DNA of 64,000 nt from Paracoccus zhejiangensis. Lineage in GTDB: Bacteria; Pseudomonadota; Alphaproteobacteria; Rhodobacterales; Rhodobacteraceae. Made by a program: the position numbers and the translations under genes. Position 1 is the stretch's first letter. Every line of letters begins with the position of its first letter. The notes under the pieces are model-generated. The model had not been told where the DNA came from. It searched no databases and worked only from the letters and a program-made list of their open reading frames with translations. Positions 1-11,092 of the stretch are shown here, piece after piece. The stretch is taken from positions 930,001-994,000 of the forward strand of contig NZ_CP025430.1 in assembly GCF_002847445.1 (NCBI RefSeq). The letters run 5' to 3'.

Positions 1-408
1 CAGGCCGAGTTGCGCCGCCTGCCCCTGCCGGGGCTGGAGCCGCGCGGGGCGGTGGCGCTGCGGCTGCCCGGCCTCACCGTCATCGCCATGCACCTGGGGC
101 TGGCGCGGTCCTCGCGCCGGGCGCAGCTGACCCGGATCGCGGCGCAGGCGGCGCGGATCGGCAATGGCTCGCTGGTGATGCTGGGCGATTTCAACGAATG
201 GCGCGATGATCGCGGGCTGGAACCGCTGACCGGCTATCGTCTGATCGCGCCCGGCCCCTCCTATCCCGCGCCGGTGCCGCAGTTGCGGCTGGACCGGATG
301 GCGCTCAGCAGCTGCATCACCCTGCATGGCATGGGCGTCTTTTCCGACGACCCGGCCCGGGCCGCATCGGATCACCTGCCGATCTGGGCGGATATCGAAC
401 TGCCCTGA
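1..408 (+). CDS. Endonuclease/exonuclease/phosphatase family protein, C-terminal part
   Basis: The reading frame is open from the first base, so the gene enters from the left and only its last 135 residues are visible. The piece carries the two C-terminal signatures of the DNase I-like fold: LGDFNEW, with the metal and phosphate-contacting Asp and Asn, and SDHLP near the end, with the catalytic Asp-His. The family contains metal-dependent phosphodiesterases acting on nucleic acids, phospholipids or sugar phosphates, and the substrate cannot be told from this fragment. The TTG at base 10 is an internal codon, not a likely start. Enolase follows 70 bp downstream on the same strand. Confidence 0.75.
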   Translation, partial: QAELRRLPLPGLEPRGAVALRLPGLTVIAMHLGLARSSRRAQLTRIAAQAARIGNGSLVMLGDFNEWRDDRGLEPLTGYRLIAPGPSYPAPVPQLRLDRMALSSCITLHGMGVFSDDPARAASDHLPIWADIELP

Positions 409-430
409 AATTTGCGGCTTTCGCCTGTAA

Positions 431-1756
<1,326 letters not shown>

Positions 1757-1770
1757 GCCGTCACCATCCC

Positions 1771-1820
1771 GGGCGCGGTGGCCAAAGCGGTTGCCGCGCC
1801 CCTGTCAGCGCTGACATTTT
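1771..1820 (+). terminator. Probable eno terminator (two hairpins)
   Basis: Two inverted repeats follow eno. The first is an 8-bp stem (GGGCGCGG at 1771-1778, CCGCGCCC at 1794-1801) with a 15-nt loop. The second is the 14-bp palindrome TGTCAGCGCTGACA at 1803-1816, followed by TTTT. The second has the shape of a weak Rho-independent terminator. It could instead be an operator for the downstream TRAP gene, since it is a perfect palindrome. Confidence 0.4.
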
Positions 1821-1945
1821 GCAGCATCGGCAAGGGCATGGCCCTTCATGCCGCTACGTCACCAAATTATTTGAAACTAGGTGTCACTGACCCCTCGACA
1901 GCGCGGTGACAGGCCCTAAAATCGCGCCTGTTCCAAGGTGGGTAA

Positions 1946-3217
<1,272 letters not shown>

Positions 3218-3241
3218 GGCGCAAGCCTCGGACAGAAAACG

Positions 3242-3273
3242 GGCCGCCGCGAGTGATCGCGGCGGCCTTTCTC
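3242..3273 (+). terminator. Rho-independent terminator of the TRAP binding-protein gene
   Basis: Perfect 11-bp stem GGCCGCCGCGA / TCGCGGCGGCC (3242-3252 with 3257-3267), GTGA loop, followed by TTTCTCGTT. It lies 25 bp after the stop codon. Confidence 0.85.
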
Positions 3274-3310
3274 GTTGGCCGGTTCCGGGCGGCGCAGGAC
3301 ACGGAACCAC

Positions 3311-3340
3311 AATTAGAAAGGGCCGGGAAAGTCCCGGCCC
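3311..3340 (-). terminator. Rho-independent terminator of the dctQM operon
   Basis: 9-bp stem GGGCCGGGA / TCCCGGCCC (3320-3328 with 3332-3340). Read on the minus strand it is followed by TTTCTAATT. It lies 8 bp past the stop of the large permease gene. Confidence 0.75.
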
Positions 3341-3348
3341 TCTCGCAC

Positions 3349-5331
3349 TCAGTTATTGCCGCCCAGTCCCGGCGGTGGGCTTCCCAGCCCGCCGCCAAGG
3401 CCCCCGCTCGGGGCCGGTTCGGCAGGTGCCGCCGGTTCCGCAGGTGCGGCTTCAGGCGCTGCCGGAGCCGCCGCTTCGGGCGTAGCCGGGGCATCGGTTG
3501 CCGGGGCTGCCGGTGCCGGTGCAGGCGCGCCGCCAAAGTTCGGCGTACCGCCCAGACCACCAAGCCCGCCGCCGAGGCCACCCGAAGGTGCCGCCGTGCC
3601 CGCGTCGCCGCCAGCCGGTGCACCAGCCGGTGCACCGAAAGGCGAATCGCCGAGGCCACCAAGCCCGCCAAGGCCACCCAGACCGCCCGATTGACCCTCG
3701 GTGCCGCCCTGATTGCCGAAGCTGCCGGGGATCTGGATCTGCACGTTCGAGGTGTCGACCGGCGCACCCTTGTAATGCATGACCATGCCCGGGAAGGCGA
3801 TCACAACCGCGATCATCACGATCTGGATGCAGACGAAGGGAACCGCACCCCAATAGATCTGGCTGGTCTTCACCGGCTCCATCTTCTTGCCGGTCAGCCT
3901 GTCGATATAGGGCGCTTTTGGCGCCACAGATCGCAGGTAGAACAGCGCGAAGCCGAAGGGCGGGTGCATGAAGCTGGTCTGCATGTTCACCCCGAGGATC
4001 ACCCCGAACCAGATCAGGTCGATGCCAAGGCTTTCGGCGGCAGGCGCCAGCAGCGGCACGATGATGAAGGCCAGTTCGAAGAAGTCGAGGAAGAAGGCCA
4101 GCACGAAGACCAGCACCGAGACCGCGATCAGGAAGCCCATCTCGCCGCCCGGAAGCGATGTCAGCAGATGCTCGACCCAGATATGCCCGTTCACCCCGTA
4201 GAAAGTCAGCGAGAAGACCCGCGCACCGATCAGGATGAACATGACGAAGGCCGAGAGCCGCGTCGTTGCCGCCAGCGCCTGGTTGACCACGTCAAAGGTC
4301 AGCCGCCGCTTGGCCGCCGCGAGGATCAACGCCCCCACCGCGCCCATCGCGCCGCCTTCGGTCGGCGTGGCGATGCCGAGGAAGATGGTGCCAAGGACGA
4401 GGAAGATCAGCGCCAAGGGCGGGATCAGCACGATGATGACCTGCTGGGCCAGCCGCGACATGACCCCGATCTTCAGCCCCTTGTCCAGCACCGCGACCAG
4501 GTAGATCGCGATCACCGCGATGGCGGCTGCAAGGATGTCGGCATTCGAGCCATGGGTCGGATGCAGCCATTGCCAGGCGAAGTAGCCGATGGCCCCGGTG
4601 GCGATCAGTGCCACCAAGAGCGAGGTCACCCCCGAGCCCAGCTTGCGCGCCTCGGGCGGCAGCGCCGGCAGGGCCTGCGGGCGGATGATCGACATGACGA
4701 AGACATAGCCCATGTAGATGCCGGTCAGCACCAGGCCCGGGATCAGCGCGCCCTTGTACATGTCACCGACCGAGCGGCCCAGCTGGTCGGCCAGAACGAT
4801 CAGCACCAGCGAGGGCGGGATGATCTGCGCCAATGTGCCTGACGCCGCGATCACGCCAGAGGCGATCCTTCGGTCATAGCCATAGCGCAGCATGATCGGC
4901 AGCGAGATCAGGCCCATGGCGATGACCGAGGCCGCAACCACGCCGGTCGTCGCTGCCAGGAGCGCGCCGACGATGATCACCGCATAGGCCAGACCGCCAC
5001 GGATCGGGCCGAACAGCTGGCCGATCGTGTCCAGCAGGTCCTCGGCCATGCCGGATTTCTCCAGCACGATGCCCATGAAGGTAAAGAATGGCACCGCAAG
5101 TAAGGTCTCGTTGGCGACCACCCCGCCAAAGAACCGTTCGGGCAAGGCCCTGAGCAGCGGCCAGCTGAGGTTGATCTCGTCCGAGAGCGGGGCCAGTTCG
5201 ACGCCGATGACGAAGAACAGAAGCCCGTTGGCAGCCAGCGCGAAGGCGACCGGATAGCCGAACAGCAGGAAGATGATCAACGACACGAACATGATCGGCG
5301 CCATGTTGTGCGCGATGAGTTCCATGATCAT
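3349..5331 (-). CDS. TRAP transporter large permease (DctM type) with a long Gly/Pro/Ala tail
   Basis: Inner-membrane subunit that carries the substrate with Na+ or H+ in the TRAP system. Residues 1-520 or so contain many hydrophobic segments with typical DctM motifs (PFFTFMGIVLEKSGMAEDLLD, GTLAQIIPPSLVLIVLADQ, GVILGVNMQTSFMHPPFGFALFYLRSVAP). At 660 residues it is longer than the common 425-residue DctM. Part of the excess is an insertion in the membrane domain. The last 140 or so residues are a low-complexity tail of GGLGGLGG, APAGAPAG and PEAAAP units after the final membrane segment, which is unusual for this family. The start overlaps dctQ by ATGA, so the two are translationally coupled. 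Confidence 0.9.
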   Translation of the reverse strand: MIMELIAHNMAPIMFVSLIIFLLFGYPVAFALAANGLLFFVIGVELAPLSDEINLSWPLLRALPERFFGGVVANETLLAVPFFTFMGIVLEKSGMAEDLLDTIGQLFGPIRGGLAYAVIIVGALLAATTGVVAASVIAMGLISLPIMLRYGYDRRIASGVIAASGTLAQIIPPSLVLIVLADQLGRSVGDMYKGALIPGLVLTGIYMGYVFVMSIIRPQALPALPPEARKLGSGVTSLLVALIATGAIGYFAWQWLHPTHGSNADILAAAIAVIAIYLVAVLDKGLKIGVMSRLAQQVIIVLIPPLALIFLVLGTIFLGIATPTEGGAMGAVGALILAAAKRRLTFDVVNQALAATTRLSAFVMFILIGARVFSLTFYGVNGHIWVEHLLTSLPGGEMGFLIAVSVLVFVLAFFLDFFELAFIIVPLLAPAAESLGIDLIWFGVILGVNMQTSFMHPPFGFALFYLRSVAPKAPYIDRLTGKKMEPVKTSQIYWGAVPFVCIQIVMIAVVIAFPGMVMHYKGAPVDTSNVQIQIPGSFGNQGGTEGQSGGLGGLGGLGGLGDSPFGAPAGAPAGGDAGTAAPSGGLGGGLGGLGGTPNFGGAPAPAPAAPATDAPATPEAAAPAAPEAAPAEPAAPAEPAPSGGLGGGLGSPPPGLGGNN

Positions 5332-5957
5332 TTGCGGGTCTCCTTCCCGGCAGGCTGGTCGGCCTGATCGGGGCCGTCAAAGCCCGCGTCGTGCAGCAGC
5401 GCGTCGTCGATCTCGAGCGCGCCGTGATGGCCCGCATCGGGATGCGGATCGGGAATGATCCCGCGCATCACCGCGATCTTCTTGATGATTTCGGAAATGC
5501 CCTGGATCAGCAGCAGGACGAAGCCCGCCAGCAGCAGCGCCTTGGCCGGCCAGAGGATCAGCCCGCCCGCGTTCATCGACATCTCGCCGCCGCGATAGGA
5601 CCGCATCAGCCAGGGCCAGATCAGCCAGATCGACAGGATGCAGAAGGGCAGCAGGAAGAACAGATGCCCGATCAGGTCGATCCAGTGCTGCGTCCGCCGT
5701 TTCCAGTGGCCGTAGAGGATGTCGATGCGGATATGCTCGTTTTCCAGAAGCGTGTAGGCCGCCGCCAGCAGGAAGGCCCCGCCGTACAGATACCACTGCA
5801 GTTCCAGCCAGGCGTTGGAGGAGATGCTGTAGACCTTGCGGATGATGGCGTTGATGGCGCTGACCAGCACCGCGATGAGGATCAGCCAAGAGACTGACCG
5901 CCCGATGATCGTATTCATGCGGTCGATGCCGCGAGACAGGGCCAAAAGGCCGCCCAT
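5328..5957 (-). CDS. TRAP transporter small permease (DctQ type)
   Basis: Small membrane subunit that forms the QM permease complex with the DctM protein. 209 residues with about four hydrophobic segments and the conserved region WLELQWYLYGGAFLLAAAYTLLENEHIRIDIL, cited here by its start WLELQWYL. This is a typical DctQ feature. A GGGGGAG ribosome binding site lies 9 nt before the ATG. First gene of a two-gene operon with the large permease. Its binding protein is on the opposite strand, at 1991-3217. Confidence 0.9.
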   Translation of the reverse strand: MGGLLALSRGIDRMNTIIGRSVSWLILIAVLVSAINAIIRKVYSISSNAWLELQWYLYGGAFLLAAAYTLLENEHIRIDILYGHWKRRTQHWIDLIGHLFFLLPFCILSIWLIWPWLMRSYRGGEMSMNAGGLILWPAKALLLAGFVLLLIQGISEIIKKIAVMRGIIPDPHPDAGHHGALEIDDALLHDAGFDGPDQADQPAGKETRK

Positions 5958-6016
5958 GTCGGATACTCCCCCTGATATGCCGGATCGTCAATAATTGCAG
6001 AGACTGCACCGGCCTC

Positions 6017-6035
6017 CGGTCAGTTGATCTGACCG
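6017..6035. promoter_or_regulatory. Inverted repeat upstream of dctQM, possible operator
   Basis: CGGTCAG-TTGAT-CTGACCG is a 7-bp inverted repeat with a 5-bp centre, lying 60 bp upstream of the dctQ start. The shape resembles GntR-type operators. There is no T-run on the minus strand after it, so a terminator is less likely. The regulator is unknown. Confidence 0.35.
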
Positions 6036-6087
6036 TGATAAAAAAGCGATATGCGCAGGCCGCGCAGGGGTCAACACGTATCGCGTA

Positions 6088-6828
6088 TCAGGCGAGTGCC
6101 CTGCTAGCGTAAACAGCCATCGCGGTCAGGGCGGCGGTCTCGCCCAGCACCGACACCGTGCCCAGAACGTCACCTGTCTGCCCGCCAAGCCTCGTGCGCG
6201 CCAGCCGGATGACCAGCCCGGCGGCGAGGATGAGACCGATCAGCCCGGCCAGTGCCGGGGGACCGGACAGCGCCAGCGCGGCCAGCCCGATCGACCCGGC
6301 AACCAGCGCCTGCCCTTTCCCCGGTCGCCCCGCGGCGCGGCCCAGCCCATCGGAACGGGCGGGCGGCAGGATGGTCAGCGCCAGCACCATCGCCGCGCGC
6401 CCGCCCGCCGCCGCGCCGATCAGGGCCAGCGGGCCAAGGGCAGCGATGCTGACCACGCGCAGCACGATGCAAAGGATCAGCGCCAGCGTCCCGTAACTGC
6501 CGATATAGGGGTCGCGCATGATCCGAAGCCGCTCGGCCCGGTCGGCGCCACCCATGCCGTCGGTGAAATCCGCGAGCCCGTCCTCGTGCAGCCCGCCGGT
6601 CATCCAGATGGCCAGCACCACCGCCAGCGTCGCCAGCACCAGGGGCGGCCCCGGCAGCAGCAGCAAAGGCAGCGCCGAGACCACACCAACCAGCGCACCG
6701 GCCAGCGGAAAGGCCCAGAGCGACCGCATCAGCGGCACCTCGCGCTCGGGCAGCAGAACCCCGAGCGGCAAGCGGGTCAGAAAGACCAGCGCCAGCACCA
6801 ACTGGTTCTTCAGATCGGAAGGCCGCAT
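6088..6828 (-). CDS. cobS: Adenosylcobinamide-GDP ribazoletransferase (cobalamin synthase)
   Basis: Membrane enzyme that joins adenosylcobinamide-GDP to alpha-ribazole (phosphate) in the last step of cobalamin assembly. 246 residues, normal for the family (called CobV in aerobic-pathway nomenclature). The signature MTGGLHEDGLADFTDG with acidic Mg-binding residues is present, followed by RIMRDPYIGSYG, and the rest is hydrophobic with several membrane segments. It starts 23 bp after cobT in a cobP-cobT-cobS operon, with GAGGGGG before the ATG. Confidence 0.93.
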   Translation of the reverse strand: MRPSDLKNQLVLALVFLTRLPLGVLLPEREVPLMRSLWAFPLAGALVGVVSALPLLLLPGPPLVLATLAVVLAIWMTGGLHEDGLADFTDGMGGADRAERLRIMRDPYIGSYGTLALILCIVLRVVSIAALGPLALIGAAAGGRAAMVLALTILPPARSDGLGRAAGRPGKGQALVAGSIGLAALALSGPPALAGLIGLILAAGLVIRLARTRLGGQTGDVLGTVSVLGETAALTAMAVYASRALA

Positions 6829-6851
6829 GGGATGCCCCCTCAGTTCGTGCC

Positions 6852-7808
6852 TCAGCCGATGCCGGCCTCGGCAAAGGTCGCCATGCCATTATGGCAGGCA
6901 ACCGCGCCCTTCAGAACCATCAGCGCCACGGCTGCGCCCGAGCCCTCGCCAAGACGCATGTCCAAGGACAGGACCGGCCGCATCCCCAGCACTGCGATCA
7001 GCCGGTGATGGCCCGGCTCGACGCTTTCATGGCCGATCAGGCAATGGGCCAGCGCCTCGGGATCATCGCGGGTCAGTACGGCGGCGGCGGCGGTGCAAAT
7101 GAAGCCGTCGAGGATGACCGGGATGCGCAACTCGCGCGCACGCAGGATCGCGCCGCAGATCGCCGCCTGTTCGCGCCCGCCAAAGGCCGCAAGCGTGGCG
7201 CGGGTATCGGCGGGCTTGTGGCGCACCAGCCCGGCGGTCACCGCCCGGATCTTGCGCTCCATCACTTCAGAGGTCGCGCCGGTGCCGGGGCCGACCCAAT
7301 CCTCCACCCAACCGTCAAAGGTGGCCGCCGCAAGCGCTGCCGCCACGGTGGAATTGCCGATCCCCATCTCGCCAAGCAGCAGGATGTCAGCCTCGGGGTC
7401 CACCGCCTCGGCGCCGGCCTGCATCGCCTCGTCCACCTCGTCCGGGGTCATCGCCGGGCCTTGGGTGAAATCGCCGGTCGGTGTCTCCAGCTTCAGCGGC
7501 ACCACGGTCAGTTCGGCCCCGGCGACGGCGCAAAGCTGGTTGATCGCCGCCCCGCCGGCGCGGAAATTCTGCACCATCAGGGCGGTCACCTCGGCCGGGA
7601 ACGGGTTCACCCCCTGCGCAACGATCCCATGATTCCCGGCAAAGACCACCGCCTGCGCGCGGTCCAGCCTCGGCCGCTCGCGTCCCTGCCAGCCGGCGAG
7701 GAACACCGCCAGCTCCTCGAGCCGGCCAAGCGAACCGGGGGGTTTCGTCAGGCTGTTCTGCCGCGCCCGCGCCGCTGCTGCGACGGTTTCATCAAAGGAA
7801 GTCATCAT
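6852..7808 (-). CDS. cobT: Nicotinate-nucleotide--dimethylbenzimidazole phosphoribosyltransferase
   Basis: Makes alpha-ribazole phosphate from nicotinate mononucleotide and 5,6-dimethylbenzimidazole for the lower ligand of B12. Motifs seen: KPPGSLGRLEELA near the N-terminus, GNHGIVAQGV, GEMGIGNSTVAAAL, HESVEPGHH and, near the C-terminus, LGEGSGAA with the expected catalytic Glu. 318 residues, slightly shorter than the 350-residue enterobacterial protein. The start (ATGATG at 7808 or 7805) lies inside the last codons of the preceding cobP, so translation is coupled. Confidence 0.94.
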   Translation of the reverse strand: MMTSFDETVAAAARARQNSLTKPPGSLGRLEELAVFLAGWQGRERPRLDRAQAVVFAGNHGIVAQGVNPFPAEVTALMVQNFRAGGAAINQLCAVAGAELTVVPLKLETPTGDFTQGPAMTPDEVDEAMQAGAEAVDPEADILLLGEMGIGNSTVAAALAAATFDGWVEDWVGPGTGATSEVMERKIRAVTAGLVRHKPADTRATLAAFGGREQAAICGAILRARELRIPVILDGFICTAAAAVLTRDDPEALAHCLIGHESVEPGHHRLIAVLGMRPVLSLDMRLGEGSGAAVALMVLKGAVACHNGMATFAEAGIG

Positions 7809-8304
7809 TCTCTCTTGCAGGTTTCAGCCGCAGGGGCTGGCCGCAGACCGCCATCCAGACCTGGTCCGCGGCCTCGGCCACGGCCTGGTTCATCCAGCCA
7901 TGCCGGTCGCGGAAGTCGCGCGCAAGGGCATTGTCGGGCACGATCCCGCCGCCCAGCTCGTTAGTGACCAGCACCACCGGATCGCGCTGGCGCTTCAGCA
8001 CATCGACCAGCCCGCCAATATCGGCATCCGAGCCGCAATTGGCCAGCCACAGGGTCAGGCAATCGACCAGTCGCGGCCCCTGCCCGTCCGTCGCCTCCAG
8101 CGCAGCGGCCAGATCGTGCGGCGCCTCGACCGTGTGCCAGCCCGTTCCACGGCGGGCAACGTGATGCGCGATTCGCGCCGACATCTCATCATCCCGCGCC
8201 TCGGCCGTGGCGATGTAGACCGCCGATTCGGCGTTCCGCAGAGTCAACTTTTCGGCGAGCGCGGACTTTCCTGACCGCGCACCCCCCGTCACAAGAACTA
8301 TCAT
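7792..8304 (-). CDS. cobP: Adenosylcobinamide kinase / adenosylcobinamide-phosphate guanylyltransferase
   Basis: Bifunctional enzyme that phosphorylates adenosylcobinamide and adds GMP, just before CobS acts (CobU in enteric naming). The P-loop GGARSGKSALAEKL is at the very N-terminus, as is normal. I chose the ATG at 8304 (MIVLVTGGARSGKS), giving 170 residues, because family members begin a few residues before the P-loop. ATG at 8319 and TTG at 8361 are possible in-frame alternatives; none has a clear ribosome binding site. First gene of the cobP-cobT-cobS operon, divergent from oppA. Confidence 0.9.
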   Translation of the reverse strand: MIVLVTGGARSGKSALAEKLTLRNAESAVYIATAEARDDEMSARIAHHVARRGTGWHTVEAPHDLAAALEATDGQGPRLVDCLTLWLANCGSDADIGGLVDVLKRQRDPVVLVTNELGGGIVPDNALARDFRDRHGWMNQAVAEAADQVWMAVCGQPLRLKPARENDDFL

Positions 8305-8444
8305 TGCGCGTTTAACCATGACGGGTGATGTTTCATAACCCGGACCCCAGTTGAAGGACAAAATGCTTTACCTGTGTCGGCTTTAACCTATTTTCTGTCC
8401 AATTCGGCGCATTACCCGCCGTGGCAAGACAGGGAGAGACATCA

Positions 8445-10049
8445 ATGACAAAATTTCTTGCAACTACCGCGCTAGCACTGGCGCTGGCCATGCCGGTTCA
8501 CGCCGCGCAGGTCGCCGAGGGCGACACGCTGGCCGACAACCAAGAGCTGAATTTCTGGATCCTCGACGCGATCAAGTCGATGGACCCGCACAAGAACACC
8601 GACAAAAGCGGCTCCTACGTGCTGTCGCAGGTCTTTGAAGGCCTGATGAACGAGGATGCCAAGGGCGCGATGGTGCCCGGCGCGGCCGAAAGCTACGAGG
8701 TCAGCGAAGACGGCCTGACCTACACGTTCAAGCTGCGCGACGCCAAGTGGTCGAACGGCGACCCGGTCACGGCGAATGACTTCGTCTATGGCTGGCAGCG
8801 CGCCGTCAATCCGGCGACCGCCTCGGAATACGCCTGGTTCATGGAGCTGATGAACATCGTCAACGCCACCGCCGTGGTGAAGGGCGAGATGACCCCGGAC
8901 CAGCTGGGCGTGAAGGCCGTGGATGACAAGACCTTCGAGGTCACCCTGTCGACCCCGACCCCCTATTTCATCAAGACGCTGAGCCACACCACCACCTTCC
9001 CGGTGAACCAGAAGGTCGTCGAGGAATTCGGTGACAACTGGACCCAGCCCGGCAACCTGGTCGGCAATGGCGCCTACAAGCTGGACAGCCATGACCTGGG
9101 CGTGAACCTGGTGGTGTCGAAGAACGACCAGTACTGGGATGCGGCCAATACCATCATCACCAAGGTCGATTTCATCACCGTCAACGACCAGAACGTGGCG
9201 CTGACCCGCTATCTCGCGGGCGAGCTGGACTGGTACAACCGTCTGCCGGCCGGGCAATATCCGCGCCTGAAGCAGGAATACCCGGACCAGGCCAGCACCT
9301 CGCCGCAGGCTTGCTCCTATGCCTATATCTTCAACCTCTCGGACAAGGGTCCCGAGGCGCTGAAGGATCTGAAGGTGCGTGAAGCACTCGCGCTGGCCGT
9401 CGATCGCGACATCATCGTCGACAAGATCCTGCAGGGCGGCCAGACCCCGGCCTATTACTGGACCCACTGGGCCATCGAGGGCTTCGAGGCCCCCGAGATC
9501 GCCATGGCGGCGATGACCCAGCCCGAACGGCTCGAGAAGGCCAAGGCGCTGCTGGCCGAGGCCGGCTATGGTCCCGACAATCCGCTGAAACTGACCATCC
9601 AGTACAACACCTCAGACGACCACAAGAAGCTGGCGGTCGCGGTGCAGCAGTTCTGGAAAGGGCTCGGTGTCGATGCGACGCTGAACAACGTGGAATGGAA
9701 GGTGCATACCGACCGTCTGCAGAACCAGGACTTCGAGGTCGCCCGCTATGCGTGGTGTGGCGATTACAACGAAGCCTCGACCTTCCTCGACTGGTTCCGC
9801 ACCGACGGCTACAACAGCGGCAAGTGGTCGAATGCCGAGTTCGACAAGCTCTTGGCGGACGCCAAGACCTCGGACAACCCGGCCGAGCTCTACAAGCAGG
9901 CCGAACAGATCCTGGCTGCCGAACTGCCCTATGTGCCGGTCTATCACTATGCCAATGCCCAGATCGTCAATTCCGATCTGCGCGGCGTTCCCTATGAGAA
10001 CGTGATGGACAACTGGTACGCCAAGGACATGTATCGCGTCGCCCAGTGA
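8445..10049 (+). CDS. oppA: Oligopeptide ABC transporter, periplasmic binding protein
   Basis: Solute-binding protein of family SBP_bac_5 (extracellular solute-binding family 5). The 534 residues start with a Sec signal peptide (MTKFLATTALALALAMPVHA) and contain the typical MDPHKNTDKSGSYVLSQVFEGL and NGAYKL segments of OppA proteins. ATG 8445 is preceded by GGGAGAG; the in-frame GTG at 8421 has no comparable site. The four genes that follow, oppB, oppC, oppD and oppF, complete an importer. The exact peptide range is unknown. Confidence 0.92.
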   Translation: MTKFLATTALALALAMPVHAAQVAEGDTLADNQELNFWILDAIKSMDPHKNTDKSGSYVLSQVFEGLMNEDAKGAMVPGAAESYEVSEDGLTYTFKLRDAKWSNGDPVTANDFVYGWQRAVNPATASEYAWFMELMNIVNATAVVKGEMTPDQLGVKAVDDKTFEVTLSTPTPYFIKTLSHTTTFPVNQKVVEEFGDNWTQPGNLVGNGAYKLDSHDLGVNLVVSKNDQYWDAANTIITKVDFITVNDQNVALTRYLAGELDWYNRLPAGQYPRLKQEYPDQASTSPQACSYAYIFNLSDKGPEALKDLKVREALALAVDRDIIVDKILQGGQTPAYYWTHWAIEGFEAPEIAMAAMTQPERLEKAKALLAEAGYGPDNPLKLTIQYNTSDDHKKLAVAVQQFWKGLGVDATLNNVEWKVHTDRLQNQDFEVARYAWCGDYNEASTFLDWFRTDGYNSGKWSNAEFDKLLADAKTSDNPAELYKQAEQILAAELPYVPVYHYANAQIVNSDLRGVPYENVMDNWYAKDMYRVAQ

Positions 10050-10086
10050 CGCGCTGAATGATCCACATTCGTCGTCTGTGACCTGA

Positions 10087-10111
10087 CCGGGAGGGGTTTT
10101 CCCCCTCCCGG
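10087..10111 (+). other. Intercistronic hairpin between oppA and oppB
   Basis: Perfect 10-bp stem CCGGGAGGGG / CCCCTCCCGG with a TTTTC loop and no T-run after it. Hairpins in this place commonly protect the binding-protein message so that more of it is made than of the permeases. That role is inferred here. Confidence 0.6.
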
Positions 10112-10165
10112 CGCATGGTCACATGCTTCGATCCAAGACAATCCGATTGAGGAAGGGGAGGTCCG

Positions 10166-11089
10166 ATGTTCGGCTACATCCTGCGACGATTGGCGGTGGC
10201 GATTCCGACGCTGCTGCTGTTGATAATCTTCTCGTTCCTGCTGATGCACGCCGCGCCCGGTGGTCCTTTCACCGGCGAGCGCTCGCTGCCGCCGCAGGTG
10301 CTGGCCAATCTCGAGGCCAAGTACGGGCTGGATGACCCGCTGCTGGTGCAGCTCTGGAATTACCTGAAAAGCGTGGTGCTGCATTTCGATTTCGGCCCCA
10401 GCTTCGTCTATCCCGACCTGACGGTGAACAAGCTGATCGCCGACGGTTTCCCGATCACCATGACCTATGGCTTCCTCGCCTTCGCGCTGGCCGCCGTGGT
10501 CGGCATCGCGCTCGGCTCCGCCGCGGCGATCCGCCACAACACCTGGCTGGATTACCTGGCGGTGGGCACCGCCATCGGCGCGCAGGTCCTGCCGAACTTC
10601 GTCATGGCGCCGATCCTCGTCCTGATCTTCACGCTCTGGTTCAAATGGCTGCCCGGCGGCGGCTGGAGCTTCTCGGACCCGAGTTTCTGGGTGATGCCCG
10701 TCGTGGCTTTGGGGACCAGCTACATGGCCTCGGTGGCGCGGATCACCCGCTCGTCGATGCTGGAAGTGCTGAGCTCGAACCACATCCGAACCGCCCGCGC
10801 CAAAGGGATGCCGGAAAGCCGGGTGATCCTGCGCCATGCGCTGAAGCCCGCCCTGCTGCCGGTCATCAGCTATCTCGGCCCGGTTTTCGTCTCGATGATC
10901 ACCGGCTCGGTCGTCATCGACATCTATTTCTCGACCGGCGGCATCGGCCGCGCCTTCGTCGATTCCGCGCTGAACCGCGACTATGCCGTGATGATGGGCG
11001 TGACCATTCTGGTGGGCGCGCTGACCATTCTCTTCAACCTCATCGTCGATATCCTCTACGCGTGGATCGACCCGAAAATCAGGTATTGA
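10166..11089 (+). CDS. oppB: Oligopeptide ABC transporter permease
   Basis: Inner-membrane subunit of the Opp importer, 307 residues, BPD_transp_1 family. It starts with the usual MFGYILRRLAVAIPTLLLL first membrane segment. The EAA loop that contacts the ATPases is visible as RTARAKGMPESRVILRHALKPALLPV. It is preceded by GGAAGGGGAGG. oppC starts 3 bp after its stop. Confidence 0.93.
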   Translation: MFGYILRRLAVAIPTLLLLIIFSFLLMHAAPGGPFTGERSLPPQVLANLEAKYGLDDPLLVQLWNYLKSVVLHFDFGPSFVYPDLTVNKLIADGFPITMTYGFLAFALAAVVGIALGSAAAIRHNTWLDYLAVGTAIGAQVLPNFVMAPILVLIFTLWFKWLPGGGWSFSDPSFWVMPVVALGTSYMASVARITRSSMLEVLSSNHIRTARAKGMPESRVILRHALKPALLPVISYLGPVFVSMITGSVVIDIYFSTGGIGRAFVDSALNRDYAVMMGVTILVGALTILFNLIVDILYAWIDPKIRY

Positions 11090-11092
11090 GCC

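Noticed and set aside
3253..4842. 529-codon plus-strand frame opposite dctM
   Set aside because: Shadow of the permease gene in GC-rich DNA. The product is Arg/His/Asp-rich without any known motif, and dctM is clearly real.
8356..8400. GGACA and TGTCC half-sites between cobP and oppA, resembling the OFA/fhs operators
   Set aside because: They are single arms, not complete palindromes, and the two are not at the 42-bp spacing. This is expected by chance.
8305..8444. Cobalamin riboswitch before cobP
   Set aside because: The gap is only 140 bp and I could not find the B12-box pattern or a fitting set of stems.
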